This document shows positions 46,951 through 58,345 of a DNA stretch of 64,000 nt, piece after piece. Both the position numbers and the translations under genes were made by a program. Source of the DNA: Pyrrhosoma nymphula (lineage: Eukaryota; Arthropoda; Insecta; Odonata; Coenagrionidae); contig OY754331.1 in the NCBI GenBank assembly GCA_963573305.1, positions 8,528,868 to 8,592,867 of the forward strand, written 5' to 3'. The first letter of the stretch is position 1, and every line of letters begins with the position of its first letter. The notes under the pieces are model-generated. The model had not been told where the DNA came from, made no database searches, and saw nothing but the letters and a program-made list of their open reading frames with translations.

Positions 46951-48100
46951 TCCTTTTATGCAGTTAGCCAGTCCTTCCTTCAATTCCCTAATAACGTTCC
47001 CTGGCGTTTATCATGTAACTTATTTCATTCCGATTGAAAACTTTGTTTCTAACCAACAATATTTCAGTGATTTGGAGGGATATTGAGGGAAAAACAATCA
47101 GTTTAAAGTAAAAATGTAGCCAGGTTCGGAGAATTAGACGTTTGTCTAGTACGTAGACGATGTGATATTAGCCTGTAAACAATTGACGTGATAGTTACGC
47201 AATAATACCCTTGACTTAAGTTGCTTTTGTAGCCACGAGCACGTCATCGTATAGAGACATTGAGCTATTACTGAATACTACCGATCGGAAATGAATCCAT
47301 TTATCAGATAACGTAACGCGTCCATATAATCCAGATCATTTTTCCTGAACTCACCTTCTTCCTCAAGAGGTGAAATTGAACTGCATTGAATTTGATTTTA
47401 ATTAAATATTTTTTATCCAAATGTTAGAGACAAATTAAGCACCATAGGTAACAAAAAATTTGTCCTAGATCTTTTATCAGTATTTTACTCGTAATTTATG
47501 TGTTCTTCGAATGAAAAATAGAAAAAGAAGAGAACTAAGTTTGATAAATATCCACATTATGTTTCTTTTATGCGGAGAGGAATGACTTCCTGCACAAATG
47601 TAGCTTAAAAAGAGGAAACGAGATTGAAGCAGCTTCAGAGGAGAACTTTTAGAACGAAAACAAATAAACCTCATATGTAGTGAAATACAGACGTCTAAGG
47701 TTCGGGAAAATAAATAATAAGCGTATTGGGTGGCTACTCTTAATCCACGGAACATATTTTTACTGCAACGACGGGCGACAGGGGTGTGATTGTGAAGACT
47801 CAATATTTTTCTCGGTAGAATAATAAAGCTCCTAGTTTTCTTTATTTCAGGAAGAAATCGTTAAGATAAGACTTACTGGAGCGCAAGAACTGTGGGAAAG
47901 TTTATTTATGTATCAAAGTAAATTCAATAGTTTATTGTATGTTACCATTTTATAACCGATTTATTACGCTGCCACGATTATGCCATTGCAACTGCGCACT
48001 ACATACGATCCGTAGTGCTAGTGTATAAATAAATTTGTCTAAATTTTTATTTCTATAAACACTGCGTATAGCGGAAACCTTGCTTAAAATGTCTTTCACC
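46951..48100. other. AT-rich, no gene recognised
   Basis: The 108-aa minus frame at 47477-47803 is unidentified; nothing else seen. Confidence 0.4.
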
Positions 48101-50040
48101 TGATCACCCGGCCACAGATTCCCATCTCTACATCACAATCCGTACCCTGGGTTAACGAGTCCCTGAAGCACATAGCAGTGGATACAATTCCTTCTACTTT
48201 CTCCGTTTTCTGCTTCTCCCACTTCTTAACCCGCTTGCAGGTCGGAGAGCGGGAAAACTTTATTCGCGGGCGTCAAAACCTCGATTACAAAGCAAACTCA
48301 CCAACTCCCAGAAAACGACGCCATTAATTTCTCCACGCCAAAGTTTTACTTAAAACCGTACTTTCTTGCCCGGGAAATTAAATTGAAATGGTTCGAGAAG
48401 CACTTCTTACCACTTCATGGCAATCTTTCGCCGTCATTCCTTGAAAATACACACATTGTCTCACATGGGACCGAACAGGTGCGGTGCACGATTGCCACTC
48501 AAAATGACAAACTGACTTTCACTCTGTTCTTCGCCTCTCGAGAATATGCTACTCCAACGCTCCTCAGCTCGTCGGAGGTCCAACGCTAGTAAAGGAGGAA
48601 TAAGAGTATTCAAGGTTTAATCACTAAGGTTTGTCTAACAGTCTTCATTTTCCTCTCAAACTGCATATATTTCACTCGTTAACTACTTCATCCAATCAAT
48701 GTTAATATGTATAACCTTTTACAATTCAAGTATGTTTGTGGCAGGAGCATCTTTCTTGATGATATTTTTTATATTTCTTTTAAAAAAGCTGGAATCTTAT
48801 CTCATGTTAAAAATGAAAAACTATAGAAAAAGAATTTCATTTAATAGTAAAAGAAATATATTTAAAAAACCTTTTCTTCAGGTCGTCATAACCAACAAAA
48901 CTGATGATATCAGGCCCGACCTCATGGACGTCATAACCATTTCAAATAAATATTGGGCATTAAATTTTTTTTTTCCCGTGGATAGTTTATATTTCAGAAC
49001 TCGTCTGCCTCTTGGAATTGAAACCAGTTTTAAAAAAATCAATAAACGCTATCAAGTTCATTCGCCTCGATTACACTTGAATCCATAACGACTGCATCGA
49101 TTGCGTGATTTCCAAGAAGTGCATGCCCCACAATTTGTTTAAAACTTCCACGAACGAACATAAACTAAAATGAGGTTAATAGGAGAGGAACTGTGATGCG
49201 AATCACTACCCTAATAGAGGTTTATCACGATGATTAGAATACTATAGTTCTCTATACATAAATCTTGCATAAATCTTGCGTCTCTTCCGTTGTGATTCCA
49301 ATTCTATCTCTCATACGAATCCAAGCTAAACGTAGACCATTTGATTTCACTCAATGCCAAACATCGCATAAGGGACGTGGAGGACTCTTGCAAATCTCAT
49401 TTCATGATCTTCACGAACAATTCATTAAGGCTATACATAATAATTGGTATTTTGCCACCGGCCCAATTATTAATTATAACTTAAGTATCAACTTTTCATA
49501 TACCTACCTACCTACAGCATAATTATTAACAGGAGCTATTACATATCCATATTTAAAACAAGCAAACTTTCTTGCTGAATATAGAGTGGTAGTGGTCAAA
49601 ATAACCTCTACTCCAGGAATAATCTTCCAAAAACTGTGGAATTGTTCATGAATTAAAATTATATTTACGGTTTTTAATCAATGGACACTATGGTTTGGTT
49701 GTATAATATCTCATAACATTACGATCGCCCATCAAGAACGCTCATGCCAAGCAACTGATCGTTAAGTATACAACAAAAATACATTTACGCATTACATACA
49801 AACTTAAAGGCAACGTGATATCATGATTAACGTTAGCCGGATGTTACAAAACATAGTCTTTAGCTTTTTAATTCTAGAAATATGTATCAATTACTCATTA
49901 TTTGAAAAACGACCAAAAATGGCCACTTCGAAAGTTGCAATGTATTTTGTAATAAGTATTGAATTACTACGCCGAGTTTCTTTATCCAAACTCCCGGGTC
50001 ATAGAATGCAATAAATTTTGGTATGCCCATGGTCTCATGG
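48101..50040. other. mixed composition, no gene recognised
   Basis: Frames at 48383-48589, 48699-49088, 49265-49522 and 49823-50014 (all plus) have no recognisable family. The 48699-49088 frame (129 aa) is Lys/Ile/Phe-rich, as expected from AT-rich DNA. None is supported by other signals. Confidence 0.35.
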
Positions 50041-50470
50041 TCCCATTTAATCCCCATTGGTCACTTCCGAAACCTCACCCCTAACTTCCAGAGTTGGATT
50101 CAGTGAGCACACTTGTGGCTCCGAAAATAGCACCTTGGCGCTCCTCAGTTGAAATGCGTGAAGTTCACGCAAGGGATAGCACCCTGTGAATTCAACGTGG
50201 GCTTTCTCTGGAAGCAAGAGCGAAGAATACCTGGACGTTAAGCGGGTGGCGCGAAATAACTTTCTACCCCGAACCACACAACTTTGGCACAACGGAGGGA
50301 AGGTCGTCCTGATTGCACGAGTGCCAAACTGCCATTAGCCTCTGCTCCTTTGTCTCCTCCCTCACTCCCGCAGTAACGAGGCTCGGCCCAACAAAAGACC
50401 ACGGGCCGGAGGAAACCTCCTCGCCTCACCGGTCCTCCCTCCGAGCTCGTTCCCCCTGGGTGTCCCTTGT
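50041..50470. other. GC-richer block, unidentified
   Basis: Overlapping minus frames (50047-50292, 50238-50429) and a plus frame (50313-50510) share the block, none with a known domain. Could be an unknown repeat or regulatory region. Confidence 0.25.
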
Positions 50471-51430
50471 TATAACTATCAACCCTCTTTTATTCATGCA
50501 CCGTTTTTAAAAAAGGACACGTTTCTCTGTGCGATAGAAATGATAAAAGAAAAATGATGGGATTGGAATAATAAAATAAATAGAATATAGAGAATAAAAT
50601 ACTGAGGATGTATAAAATGAGGTACAAAATAACATTTATCATTGAATAACCATTTTGAGGACATTGTGTTTAATCTCATGGATCCTCATAACTACTACTA
50701 TTGTGGATAAATCAACTTCGACACACTACCTATTCCACTGACCGAGCTACAGAGTGATAAGGTTGAAGAGTTAAAATCAATTTTCCACTAATAAATGTAA
50801 AAAAAACTATTAAGACCTAGGTTTTGATTTTTTACTCATTTTATTCAGATAAATTTAGTTAGGAGTTGCTCAGGAGTTACAGAGGTCGATCAAATAGAAA
50901 ATACTGAGCTACATATTCCTATGAATGTTAGGCATGCGCTAGGCGCCAGACGCTATTAGTATTACAAAATCGAAACCGAAATATTATTTTCAAAATCCAG
51001 TTGAAGTAACCGAACAATCGAAAGTTACTAGTGTGTACTACCATAGAGTAAGGTATTACTCTGTGGTACTACTATCTGATATTACTATCAAGAAATGTGG
51101 ATTTGAGATAACTCTTCATAGGAATGAAAAGAAGAAAGAATTCATTTAATCATATATATTATTTCTCAAGGGCTTTTTTTTTTTCGGTACGCCATAACTT
51201 CCTTAATACTTCATCAATTTTCATAAATGAGGCATCATTTTAAATATTTTCTTAACCGTTACACCGGAAAAAATCGGAATTCGTTTTTCGGAAAATTACA
51301 ATTGAAAAAAAACGGTTTTTTTAAATCCCGCGCTCGACCTATCGATCCTCTATTGAGAATATCGAGATATATCGAAATGAAACCGATTTCGATTTCATGC
51401 ATCTATTATCGCATTCCGCATTTAATTTCG
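50471..51430. other. AT-rich, no gene recognised
   Basis: Nothing beyond short frames. Confidence 0.45.
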
Positions 51431-51439
51431 ACTTAAAAT

Positions 51440-52429
51440 ATTGATTTAGGAACGGTAATTTAGATATTTTGCCAGAATACCCCAACCAAGCCATCGCAAT
51501 TCCAAATAATTGCCACTACAACTGCCTCATTTCCAAAGTTTTCAACGTCACAGAATTCAATGAACTCAATTTTAACCAAATTTATTCAATAGCCATATTA
51601 TGTCCAAAAATGACGATTATACCACAATCAATGATTATATTATTTCGAATCTGTTACCTGGACAGGAAACGGTTTATCTCAGTTCTGATTCGGTTCTCTG
51701 CGAAGAGACGGAAAACGCTCAGTTGTATCCATTAGAATTTCTGAACTCATTAAGCCCTTCAGGTTTGCCACCTCGTAAACTCATACTAAAAAAGAACGCT
51801 ATTATCATGTTGATTAGAATCCAAAACGCTAAGCAGGGCTTAATTAATGGCGCCAGATTAGTTGTAACTCACTTGGGCAACTACAGTATCACAGCGAAAT
51901 TGATTGACTCCGGTCAAACTGTCGTCATACCACGCATTAACCACACCCCTTCTGATCCTACCGTGCCTTTAAAACTGACAAGGAAGCAGTTTCCCATAAA
52001 AGTTGCCTTTGCCATGACTATAAGGCACACGGACAGACGCTAACAAAGGCAGGATTGTAGTTGCCTGACCCTGTTTTCTCACACGGTCAGTTGTATGTGG
52101 CGTTTTACAGGGTGCGCTCTTTCAGTGACATCTATGTCTGTGTAAAACAGACCCAACAACAAACAATCACAGATGATCATATCATCACTTCAAACACAGT
52201 GTTCAAAGAGGTCCTTTAAACATGTAAATATGCTGTAAATATGTAAATACCTTAACCTTATGTTTCAAAAAATAAATAACCTAAAATTTAAACACACATC
52301 TATTCCTTGCTTCAACCCACACCTACATCAATGACGCACTAACTACACGGTACTAACTATACGGTGTGCACTTCAATTAAGTGGGATTTGAGGAGGATAC
52401 AGTGTGAATGCTTCGCACGGGTCGACTAG
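51440..52429 (+). mobile_element. 3' fragment of an autonomous Helitron
   Basis: The C-terminal part of a Helitron Pif1-like helicase (51450-52217) is followed about 180 nt later by a textbook Helitron 3' terminus: a hairpin (GTGTGAA/TTCGCAC, loop TGC, 52402-52418), 7 nt, then CTAG at 52426-52429 with T next. Helitrons end in CTRR and insert between A and T. The 5' end and Rep domain are absent, so this is a truncated copy. Confidence 0.88.
51450..52217 (+). pseudogene. Helitron helicase (Pif1-like), C-terminal fragment
   Basis: Spread over three frames. 51469-51610: PEYPNQAIAIPNN ... LNFNQIYSIAILCPK. 51600-52043 (147 aa): NDDYTTINDYIISNLLPGQE, DSVLCEETENAQLYPLEFLN, SLSPSGLPPRKLILKKNAII, NGARLVVTHLG, then LTRKQFPIKVAFAMTIRHTD. 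Last piece: LPDPVFSHGQLYVAFYRVRS (about 52057-52116), ending near 52217. These are the UvrD/Pif1 helicase motifs IV-VI of Helitron Rep-Hel proteins, which unwind DNA during rolling-circle transposition. The family's AFAMTINKSQGQT is disrupted by a frameshift around 52023-52045. The N-terminal Rep nuclease is missing. Confidence 0.88.
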
Positions 52430-52430
52430 T
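52402..52430 (+). other. Helitron 3' terminal hairpin and CTAG end
   Basis: Stem GTGTGAA/TTCGCAC (one G-T wobble), loop TGC, then GGGTCGA and CTAG. The T at 52430 would be the host target base. Confidence 0.85.
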
Positions 52431-53038
52431 TATTCACGAATTCTCATATATCTTACACCTGCGATACCTTACAATGAGGTTCACGCAATTTCCCCTTCGT
52501 GTAATTTAGCTTAAATGTAAAAATTAATGAAAAAAATAGGATTCTGATAGAAAATTAAGAGACATAATGCCTCATAGTAATAGGAGGATTCTGGATGAAT
52601 TTGAACAATCTTCTACAATAATAATGACCGAAGTGGTTTTCTGTTATTGGTAATGGTACCAATAGAGAGAAAATAAAATAAACATTCTTATTATTTCAAT
52701 CGAATTTTGTATCCCGGTTGAAGTTCACAAATATTTAATAAAACGTAACGATTTTTCGCAACATTAATAGCGTTTTTCATTCATCGTCACCATAACGACC
52801 ATGCTCATTGTTAAAGCCGAGATTCCGTGCATATCCATTAACTCAATGATTGTTTGCACTGATTAAGATATGAATGGTTTATTACAATGTTTTAGTTGAT
52901 TTTTTTCCTCCCTGTTGATATTCATTGGGCTCCTTCTCTAGTCTCTATGTATGTAAAACGTAATGTCCTGACTGACTGACTGACTCATTCACTCATCAAC
53001 GCACAACCCAAACTACTGGTGATAGAAACGTAGGTAAA

Positions 53039-53376
53039 GGTGAGCTTTCGTCTCGCAATTTCAAATTTTTTTTTGAAAAACGTAGGAAACTGACGAAATT
53101 GAATGTGATACCTAGAAGTAGAGGAAGAATGCGGATTTGTAAAAATGTTAGAATCATACCCGTGTGACTAGTAGTTTTTGAGATATTGACGTTTGAAAAT
53201 GACCAATTTCCAAAGGTTTGAAAGTTTCTCATTTCTAAAGTAGTTGATACATTGTTGTGTTGAAAGTGTTAAACAAATTTGCAAAGCTTGCATAATAAGT
53301 GAGGTGAAATTGGTTCTGATATCTCTGTTTAAAGTGGGTGAAAATCGCGAAAACAAGTGCGAGACGAAAGCTCACC
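53039..53376. repeat. 18-bp perfect inverted repeat inside the Helitron
   Basis: GGTGAGCTTTCGTCTCGC at 53039-53056 recurs inverted at 53359-53376, enclosing about 300 bp. Its role is unknown. Confidence 0.75.
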
Positions 53377-53458
53377 ATTACCGAAACGTAACATTTTGAG
53401 GGTATATCTCCATCGTGGTGTATAGGCGCACTAACAAAGGATTTTTGCGAAAAGAAAT

Positions 53459-54690
53459 ATTTGGAGTTGTTTTTATCCCAATATTGTTATCATTTACTCC
53501 CATAAAAGCATTGACTTCGGAGGAGGTGTTTCTTTCTTTGCTCTTTTAAATTACTTATACTCAAGATATTCAACATTTATAGTATCGAACGCATAAAATA
53601 ATGTGGTATTCAATTTAGAAATGTCCTTGGAACCAGGCGTGAATATCCATTAAATAGCGATTTCAGGAATGGCTATTTAAGCTTAAGGCATTTAAAGGCC
53701 AGGTTAAGTGACTAATAGTTGATAGTTGTGGATAGAAGGGGCTTCTTTTTTTTGCTTTTTTATTTTAAATTCCTTGCACTCAAGGCTTAAACTTTCACGG
53801 TCAGATGGTTTAAAAAATGGGGGTTTTAACTATTACATTTAATTTTCCAAAACTCTCCACTTATGTCTAAAGTTGGTGCTTTTGGCTCTAAAATAATACA
53901 CTTTTTTTTAACGATATCAATTTTTTAATTTCCTTGGCAACCGCAGCATGGAATTTTAATGGTTAGGTAGTTATATACCTGTGGCCTTTATGTTCATGTG
54001 ATCAATATGAGAATTTCAGTGACATTTTAGCAGGTGTATGTTTCACCTCATCCTCCTCATGGGCGGATATTGAATTATTTATGGCATTTGCTTTTTACAC
54101 GTAGCAACAAGGGATTATTTTTAAATTATGACAGAGTTTTATTTTTTATTCTTCCCGATGAATTTCAACGGACACCCTATGCTAGTCTTTACACTTAAAA
54201 ATTCAGCGTGCGTATGTTTGTGTAAACTCGAAAAGTGTTCATCCGATTGCGATGAAACTTCGGTGAGTATCTGTGCGCGCGTCCAAAAAAGTTTCAGAAT
54301 TATACAATTTGTAAAATTTGGAGTAATTTTTAATTCAATATTGTTAACATTTACTTCCATAAGAAAAGCATTGAATTCGGTGCAGGTGTTTTTTTATTTG
54401 CTTTTAAAAATTACTTGCGCTTAAGATATTCGATGGATATTTTTATCATAGTACTCATTAATAATAGAGTATTTAGTTCTTTCATTCAATTTTCTTACAC
54501 GCTTCGTTTTTGTGCAAATATTGCGTTTTCATCTCTAAATTCCTCAATATTTCTTTCTTTTCAACAAAAATAGAAATATCCATGACAACCAGTCGTGAAT
54601 GTCGATGTTAAAGCGATTTCATGAATGGCTATTCATGCCTGCAGCACTTAAAGGCAAGGTTCAGTGACTAATGTTATAGCTGTAGTCAAA
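53459..54690 (+). repeat. diverged direct duplication within the Helitron
   Basis: Two blocks, 53459-53733 and 54315-54690, share a colinear series of strings: TTTGGAGT, CAATATTGTTA, CATTTACT, AAAAGCATTGA, GGAGGTGTTT/GCAGGTGTTT, TTAAAATTACTT-like, AAGATATTC, CAGG/CAGTCGTGAAT, AGCGATTTCA, AATGGCTATT, ACTTAAAGGC and GTGACTAAT. The second block has an extra ~80-nt segment. This is an old internal duplication. Confidence 0.7.
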
Positions 54691-55038
54691 TTCATGAAGT
54701 TCCCCGTACGCCTTGCCTTCTCAAACAAGGTCAATCGCTTCAAGTGTGTGGATTAAATCTGGAAAATCCATGCTCTTCACGTGGCCAATTACGAGTATAT
54801 GTAGTATGTTGCATGCTCACGAGTGGAACAGCCGAAAATTTTATTTGTTTTTTGCAGAGGGTGGTAAGACTGAAAAGATTGTATATCCCAAAGCACTTGA
54901 ATGTTTTTTTTTAATTTAATTTATTAATCAAACAATCATTGCCTTTCAGTTATTTTTTACAAATAAATTTGTCTGCTTTGTATGTGTGTGCCTACTTAGA
55001 AAGAAAAAAGCATTGCAATGCATGCCGGGCGCAGCTAG

Positions 55039-55920
55039 TACTTTAACGAATTTAGCATATATTTAGAATAACAAGTAAACATTGAAATCCTAGTGTAGGC
55101 TTCCACGGGTTGATGAGTATGACATGCATCTGGAAGACCTGTATCTTAAAGTAAAAATTGAGATAAACTATTGATTACGAATTAGATGAACTAAAATCAT
55201 ATGTCCTCTCCGGTTAGTACAAGACGTAAAGCTATACTGGAATATGCTTTGCAAGCAATGTAAATACAAGCTAAATAAAAGTATCATATAATCGAACATT
55301 GAGATGATCACTCGATTCAACAAGTATTGTCACAATTCAAAAGATGTAAATGCAATGCTGACTAAGTAGTTCAAAATAAATTATCGGAAAAATACCACGT
55401 AAAGTAATCCAGCAAAATGAAAATGATGAAGGTAAAACAATAAATGCCAATATCGAATAGTTAATTATACTATCGTAAAACAACCAAAATTTTCGACCAA
55501 TACTTACAGAAATCACTAAAATGTAAACGAGTTTCCAGCGGATTATTTTCATAGCTATCCCTTCTGCCATTGTAATTCTCTGTTGTCAAAGTTTAGGCAT
55601 TTAATCGGATTAAAGTTTTCCTGAATAATTATTCCAATGGATTTCTTACCCATGGAACAATTATAAACATATACCGAATATATAATGATCTAAAGCCTAC
55701 CGATACTAAACCGGGAATTGAAATTATTCCCAATGCTTAAAACAAGGAAAGCGAATAAGATGAATGGAATTTTTTAGTATCAGATATTAAAGCTGTACAT
55801 TTCTTTAGGTTACAGATACCGGATAGTAGTGATCCCTACCCATCCACCCACCCAAGTGCACCTATTTGTATTAATCAGATATCTATCGAGGCAGATACTT
55901 GCCCGCAGGAGAGCAGAATC
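55039..55920. other. AT-rich, no gene recognised
   Basis: Nothing seen apart from an unidentified minus frame at 55337-55570. Confidence 0.45.
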
Positions 55921-56610
55921 CACCTGGTGGCAGGTGAGAACTGGGTTCTTAGTTATCCCAGCCCTGCTATGTTTGCGTGGGACGGTGTTGTGAAAACGGT
56001 CCCTGGCCAGCCGATGAGTGCCTAGTTGGAGTGCACTGGCCAGGGGTGTGGTTGTGGGCCCTAGGCCAGGCCAACGAGTGCGTCGGGAGCGGCCTAGGGG
56101 ATCTCGGGTGTACCAGCCGAAGTTTTATCGACACCCTATTTTCCAGACCGGGTGCCATTCTCTCCAGTCCGGAACATCGGGTCGCATTTCTCCGGGTGGA
56201 GCGACCCCTTCGGGAAGTGGTTACGTAAGGTTGGCTAACGTGGGTCGGACCGCTCAAACGTCCAAAATCCTTGTCCCTATCACGTCACTGATGAACCTGG
56301 AAAATATCTCTTCGTAAGTGACGCTTTCCTCACTTCTCAGGTGCGTGGTCCGGGTCTATCGAAGGCGGGTCCACATTCCTTCAGTCTAATGGTGCCTTAT
56401 CAGTTATGCGAGTTCACCATGGCAATCGGCCCCTGGATAGAGTTCCTCACCACCGATGAGATGAACTTAGGGCCAACGGTCGATGCCAGGCTATGGCTCA
56501 AGGATGAGACCTTCGTCTGTCTAGGGTGCTCGCTCGACGATGTCCTTGCTGGATCTCGGAGACATCAGCAAAAATGCCGTCCTTTTATAGTGATTTTGGG
56601 TAGATAGCAA
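55921..56610. other. GC-rich unidentified block
   Basis: Sharply bounded rise in GC. Frames on both strands overlap (55967-56257 minus; 55977-56228, 56018-56317 and 56341-56607 plus) without a known domain. The sharp edges suggest an inserted repeat of unknown type or a gene fragment. Confidence 0.3.
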
Positions 56611-57160
56611 TGTAATACAAGAATATAATGATGGTTCTAAAAGATTAGATTGCGTTTCATAGATTTACCGACCGTAAATCGAAAACAGTTAACTTTGTAA
56701 ATTAGCCCGCCCGCCGGAAGGTTAAGAAAATAACACAGCGGCCAGATTAGACACTGCACTTACATTCTCCGTAGTAATGTTGGTAAATCTACACTTCCAG
56801 GTAACTTTCGTCTTTGAGTCAATAATAAAAAATGTGAGGAATTGATGGAACATCCTAGTAAGTGTTGCATTTATGCCGTAGTAGCTTACAAATTTTAGCT
56901 TCAGGGTACATTTAGCGCAATATCCTCTGCAGTTGGAGATGATGGATCTGGACCTTCATTATTAAATTTTGCGTTTTCATGTGAGTGAATTAACAATAGC
57001 TTTAATTGGAAATTATCAATCGCGTAAGGTTCCTTAGTTTAACCCGCGTAGTTCAATTTTTATTGTTTATACATGAAGATGATAATTGTGGCTATCTCGT
57101 TGAAACTGAATCATTAGCAATGTATTAATGATTCCTGCAGAAGATAAAGTTTGAAGAATA
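56611..57160. other. AT-rich, no gene recognised
   Basis: Nothing seen. Confidence 0.45.
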
Positions 57161-57162
57161 AG

Positions 57163-57231
57163 TTAACCCTCCGTGACTCACGCCCTATTTACTAACGCGA
57201 GAACTAGCGTGGGGTGTTTATGACACCCCAC
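57163..57231 (+). mobile_element. possible piggyBac-type left end (TTAA, CCCTCCGTG, hairpin)
   Basis: TTAA at 57163-57166 is followed by CCCTCCGTG and, 43 nt inside, by a perfect 9-bp hairpin GTGGGGTGT/ACACCCCAC (57209-57217 and 57223-57231, loop TTATG). The order TTAA, CCCT tip, subterminal palindrome resembles piggyBac ends. No matching right end was found, so it may be a MITE remnant or coincidence. Confidence 0.35.
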
Positions 57232-57946
57232 TCTTTTTTCTCTATTTTTTATCAATTCTGTAGTCCTATTTTACCACAATTCCTTTCCTTATTAGGTGAA
57301 TTTCTAATTCCCGCTAATATTTGTGATTTACATATAAATAATTTTCGAATATGAATAAAAAATAGTGTACTTATATTGCTATGTATTGAATTTTACTATG
57401 ATTAAACATGTAAAATAATCGGTTGACGATAATTAGTATAAAGTTTAATGTTTAGGCCGTAAGCATCACACAATAATTACTTCATTCATTTGGAAATTCA
57501 AATAATATTACAGAGGGTAATTGGTAACGTTAATTCGTGCCTACCATTACGGTCTCCCAATGACGGCTCTCTCACCATAAACTTTCCTCTCGAACATAGA
57601 ATCCCGTAAAAATACGTGACATATTATAAGACTAGTAAATAATTACTTAGAGTATTATTTGATACGTTCTCTATACGTTCAGGTTTCAAATTTGATTAGA
57701 TGTGGGAAAAATGGCTTTGCGACTTTTATCTGCCGTCTTTGGAGCTTATTGAAAGAAATGTATCTTGATGACAGGAAACGTTTTTTACACGTAATTATCA
57801 CAAATATCAAGTAACATGCCTCTGTGTTGTGACATGATGTTTGGATAAAAATGTATCTAGATATTTATAAAAGAAAGTTTATTGTCACCACAAATATATA
57901 TACATATATATTTATTCGCCTAAAGGCGGTGTGTGAGTGAGTGAAC

Positions 57947-57950
<4 letters not shown>
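57232..57950. other. AT-rich, no gene recognised
   Basis: Nothing seen before the TA repeat. Confidence 0.45.

Positions 57951-58010
<60 letters not shown>
57951..58010. repeat. (TA)30 microsatellite
   Basis: Sixty bases of pure alternating TA, lying 30 bp outside the left arm of the large inverted repeat. A second TA run abuts the right arm (62647-62669). Confidence 0.95.
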
Positions 58011-58014
<4 letters not shown>

Positions 58015-58120
58015 TTCCAGGAAAATCACTCGGGTGATAAATATACAGTATGCCAAGAGGGTGGCCGATAAAAAATATACACACGGAAAAAAGAACACTT
58101 ACACATAAAAATTTTCGATA

Positions 58121-58155
58121 TTTCGGTGAAGTCTAGCTCCACCTTTCTCAAGGTT
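58121..58155 (-). ncRNA. hammerhead-like motif, left PLE copy
   Basis: Exact inverted copy of the motif at 62541-62575: CTTGAGAAA, stem GGTGGAG/CTTCACC with loop CTAGA, then GAAAT. Confidence 0.5.
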
Positions 58156-58159
58156 TAAG

Positions 58160-58345
58160 GTAGGAATGAAGAAAAGGAGAGAGATTGAGGTATGGGAGGG
58201 GAAAGAGGGGGAGACGAAGGTGTAAGAGGGGAAGGAGGGGAAAGAGGGAGAGAGGAAGGTGTAGGAGGGGAAGGAGGGGAAAGACGAAGAGCGGGGAGAG
58301 GGCGTGGAGGAAGCAGGGAGAGATGAGATGAGGGGGAGGGAGAAA
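58160..58345 (+). repeat. purine-rich minisatellite in PLE 3' UTR, left copy
   Basis: Irregular tandem units built on GGAAGGAGGGGAAAGAGG and GAGAGGAAGGTGTAGGAGGG, about 36-40 bp each. Its inverted copy is at 62345-62535. Confidence 0.8.

Larger units (their letters stand above)
52942..55038 (+). mobile_element. probable non-autonomous Helitron
   Basis: A 5' end beginning TCTCTATGTATGTAAAACG (52942) and a 3' end with a hairpin (GCATT/AATGC, 55010-55021), 13 nt, then CTAG at 55035-55038 followed by T fit Helitron termini. The interior has no helicase; it holds GACTGACTGACTGACTCA near the 5' end, an inverted repeat (53039-53056 with 53359-53376) and a diverged internal duplication (53459-53733 and 54315-54690). 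The 3' tip resembles that of the autonomous fragment at 52.4 kb (both end in a CGGG...CTAG string). Confidence 0.6.

Noticed and set aside
49265..49522. Possible mitochondrial insert (QAKRRPFDFTQ recalls an ND1-like motif)
   Set aside because: The rest of the frame does not follow a mitochondrial protein and the flanks show no mitochondrial gene order.
57865..58098. 77-aa minus frame rich in YI repeats
   Set aside because: It is a translation of the (TA)n microsatellite.
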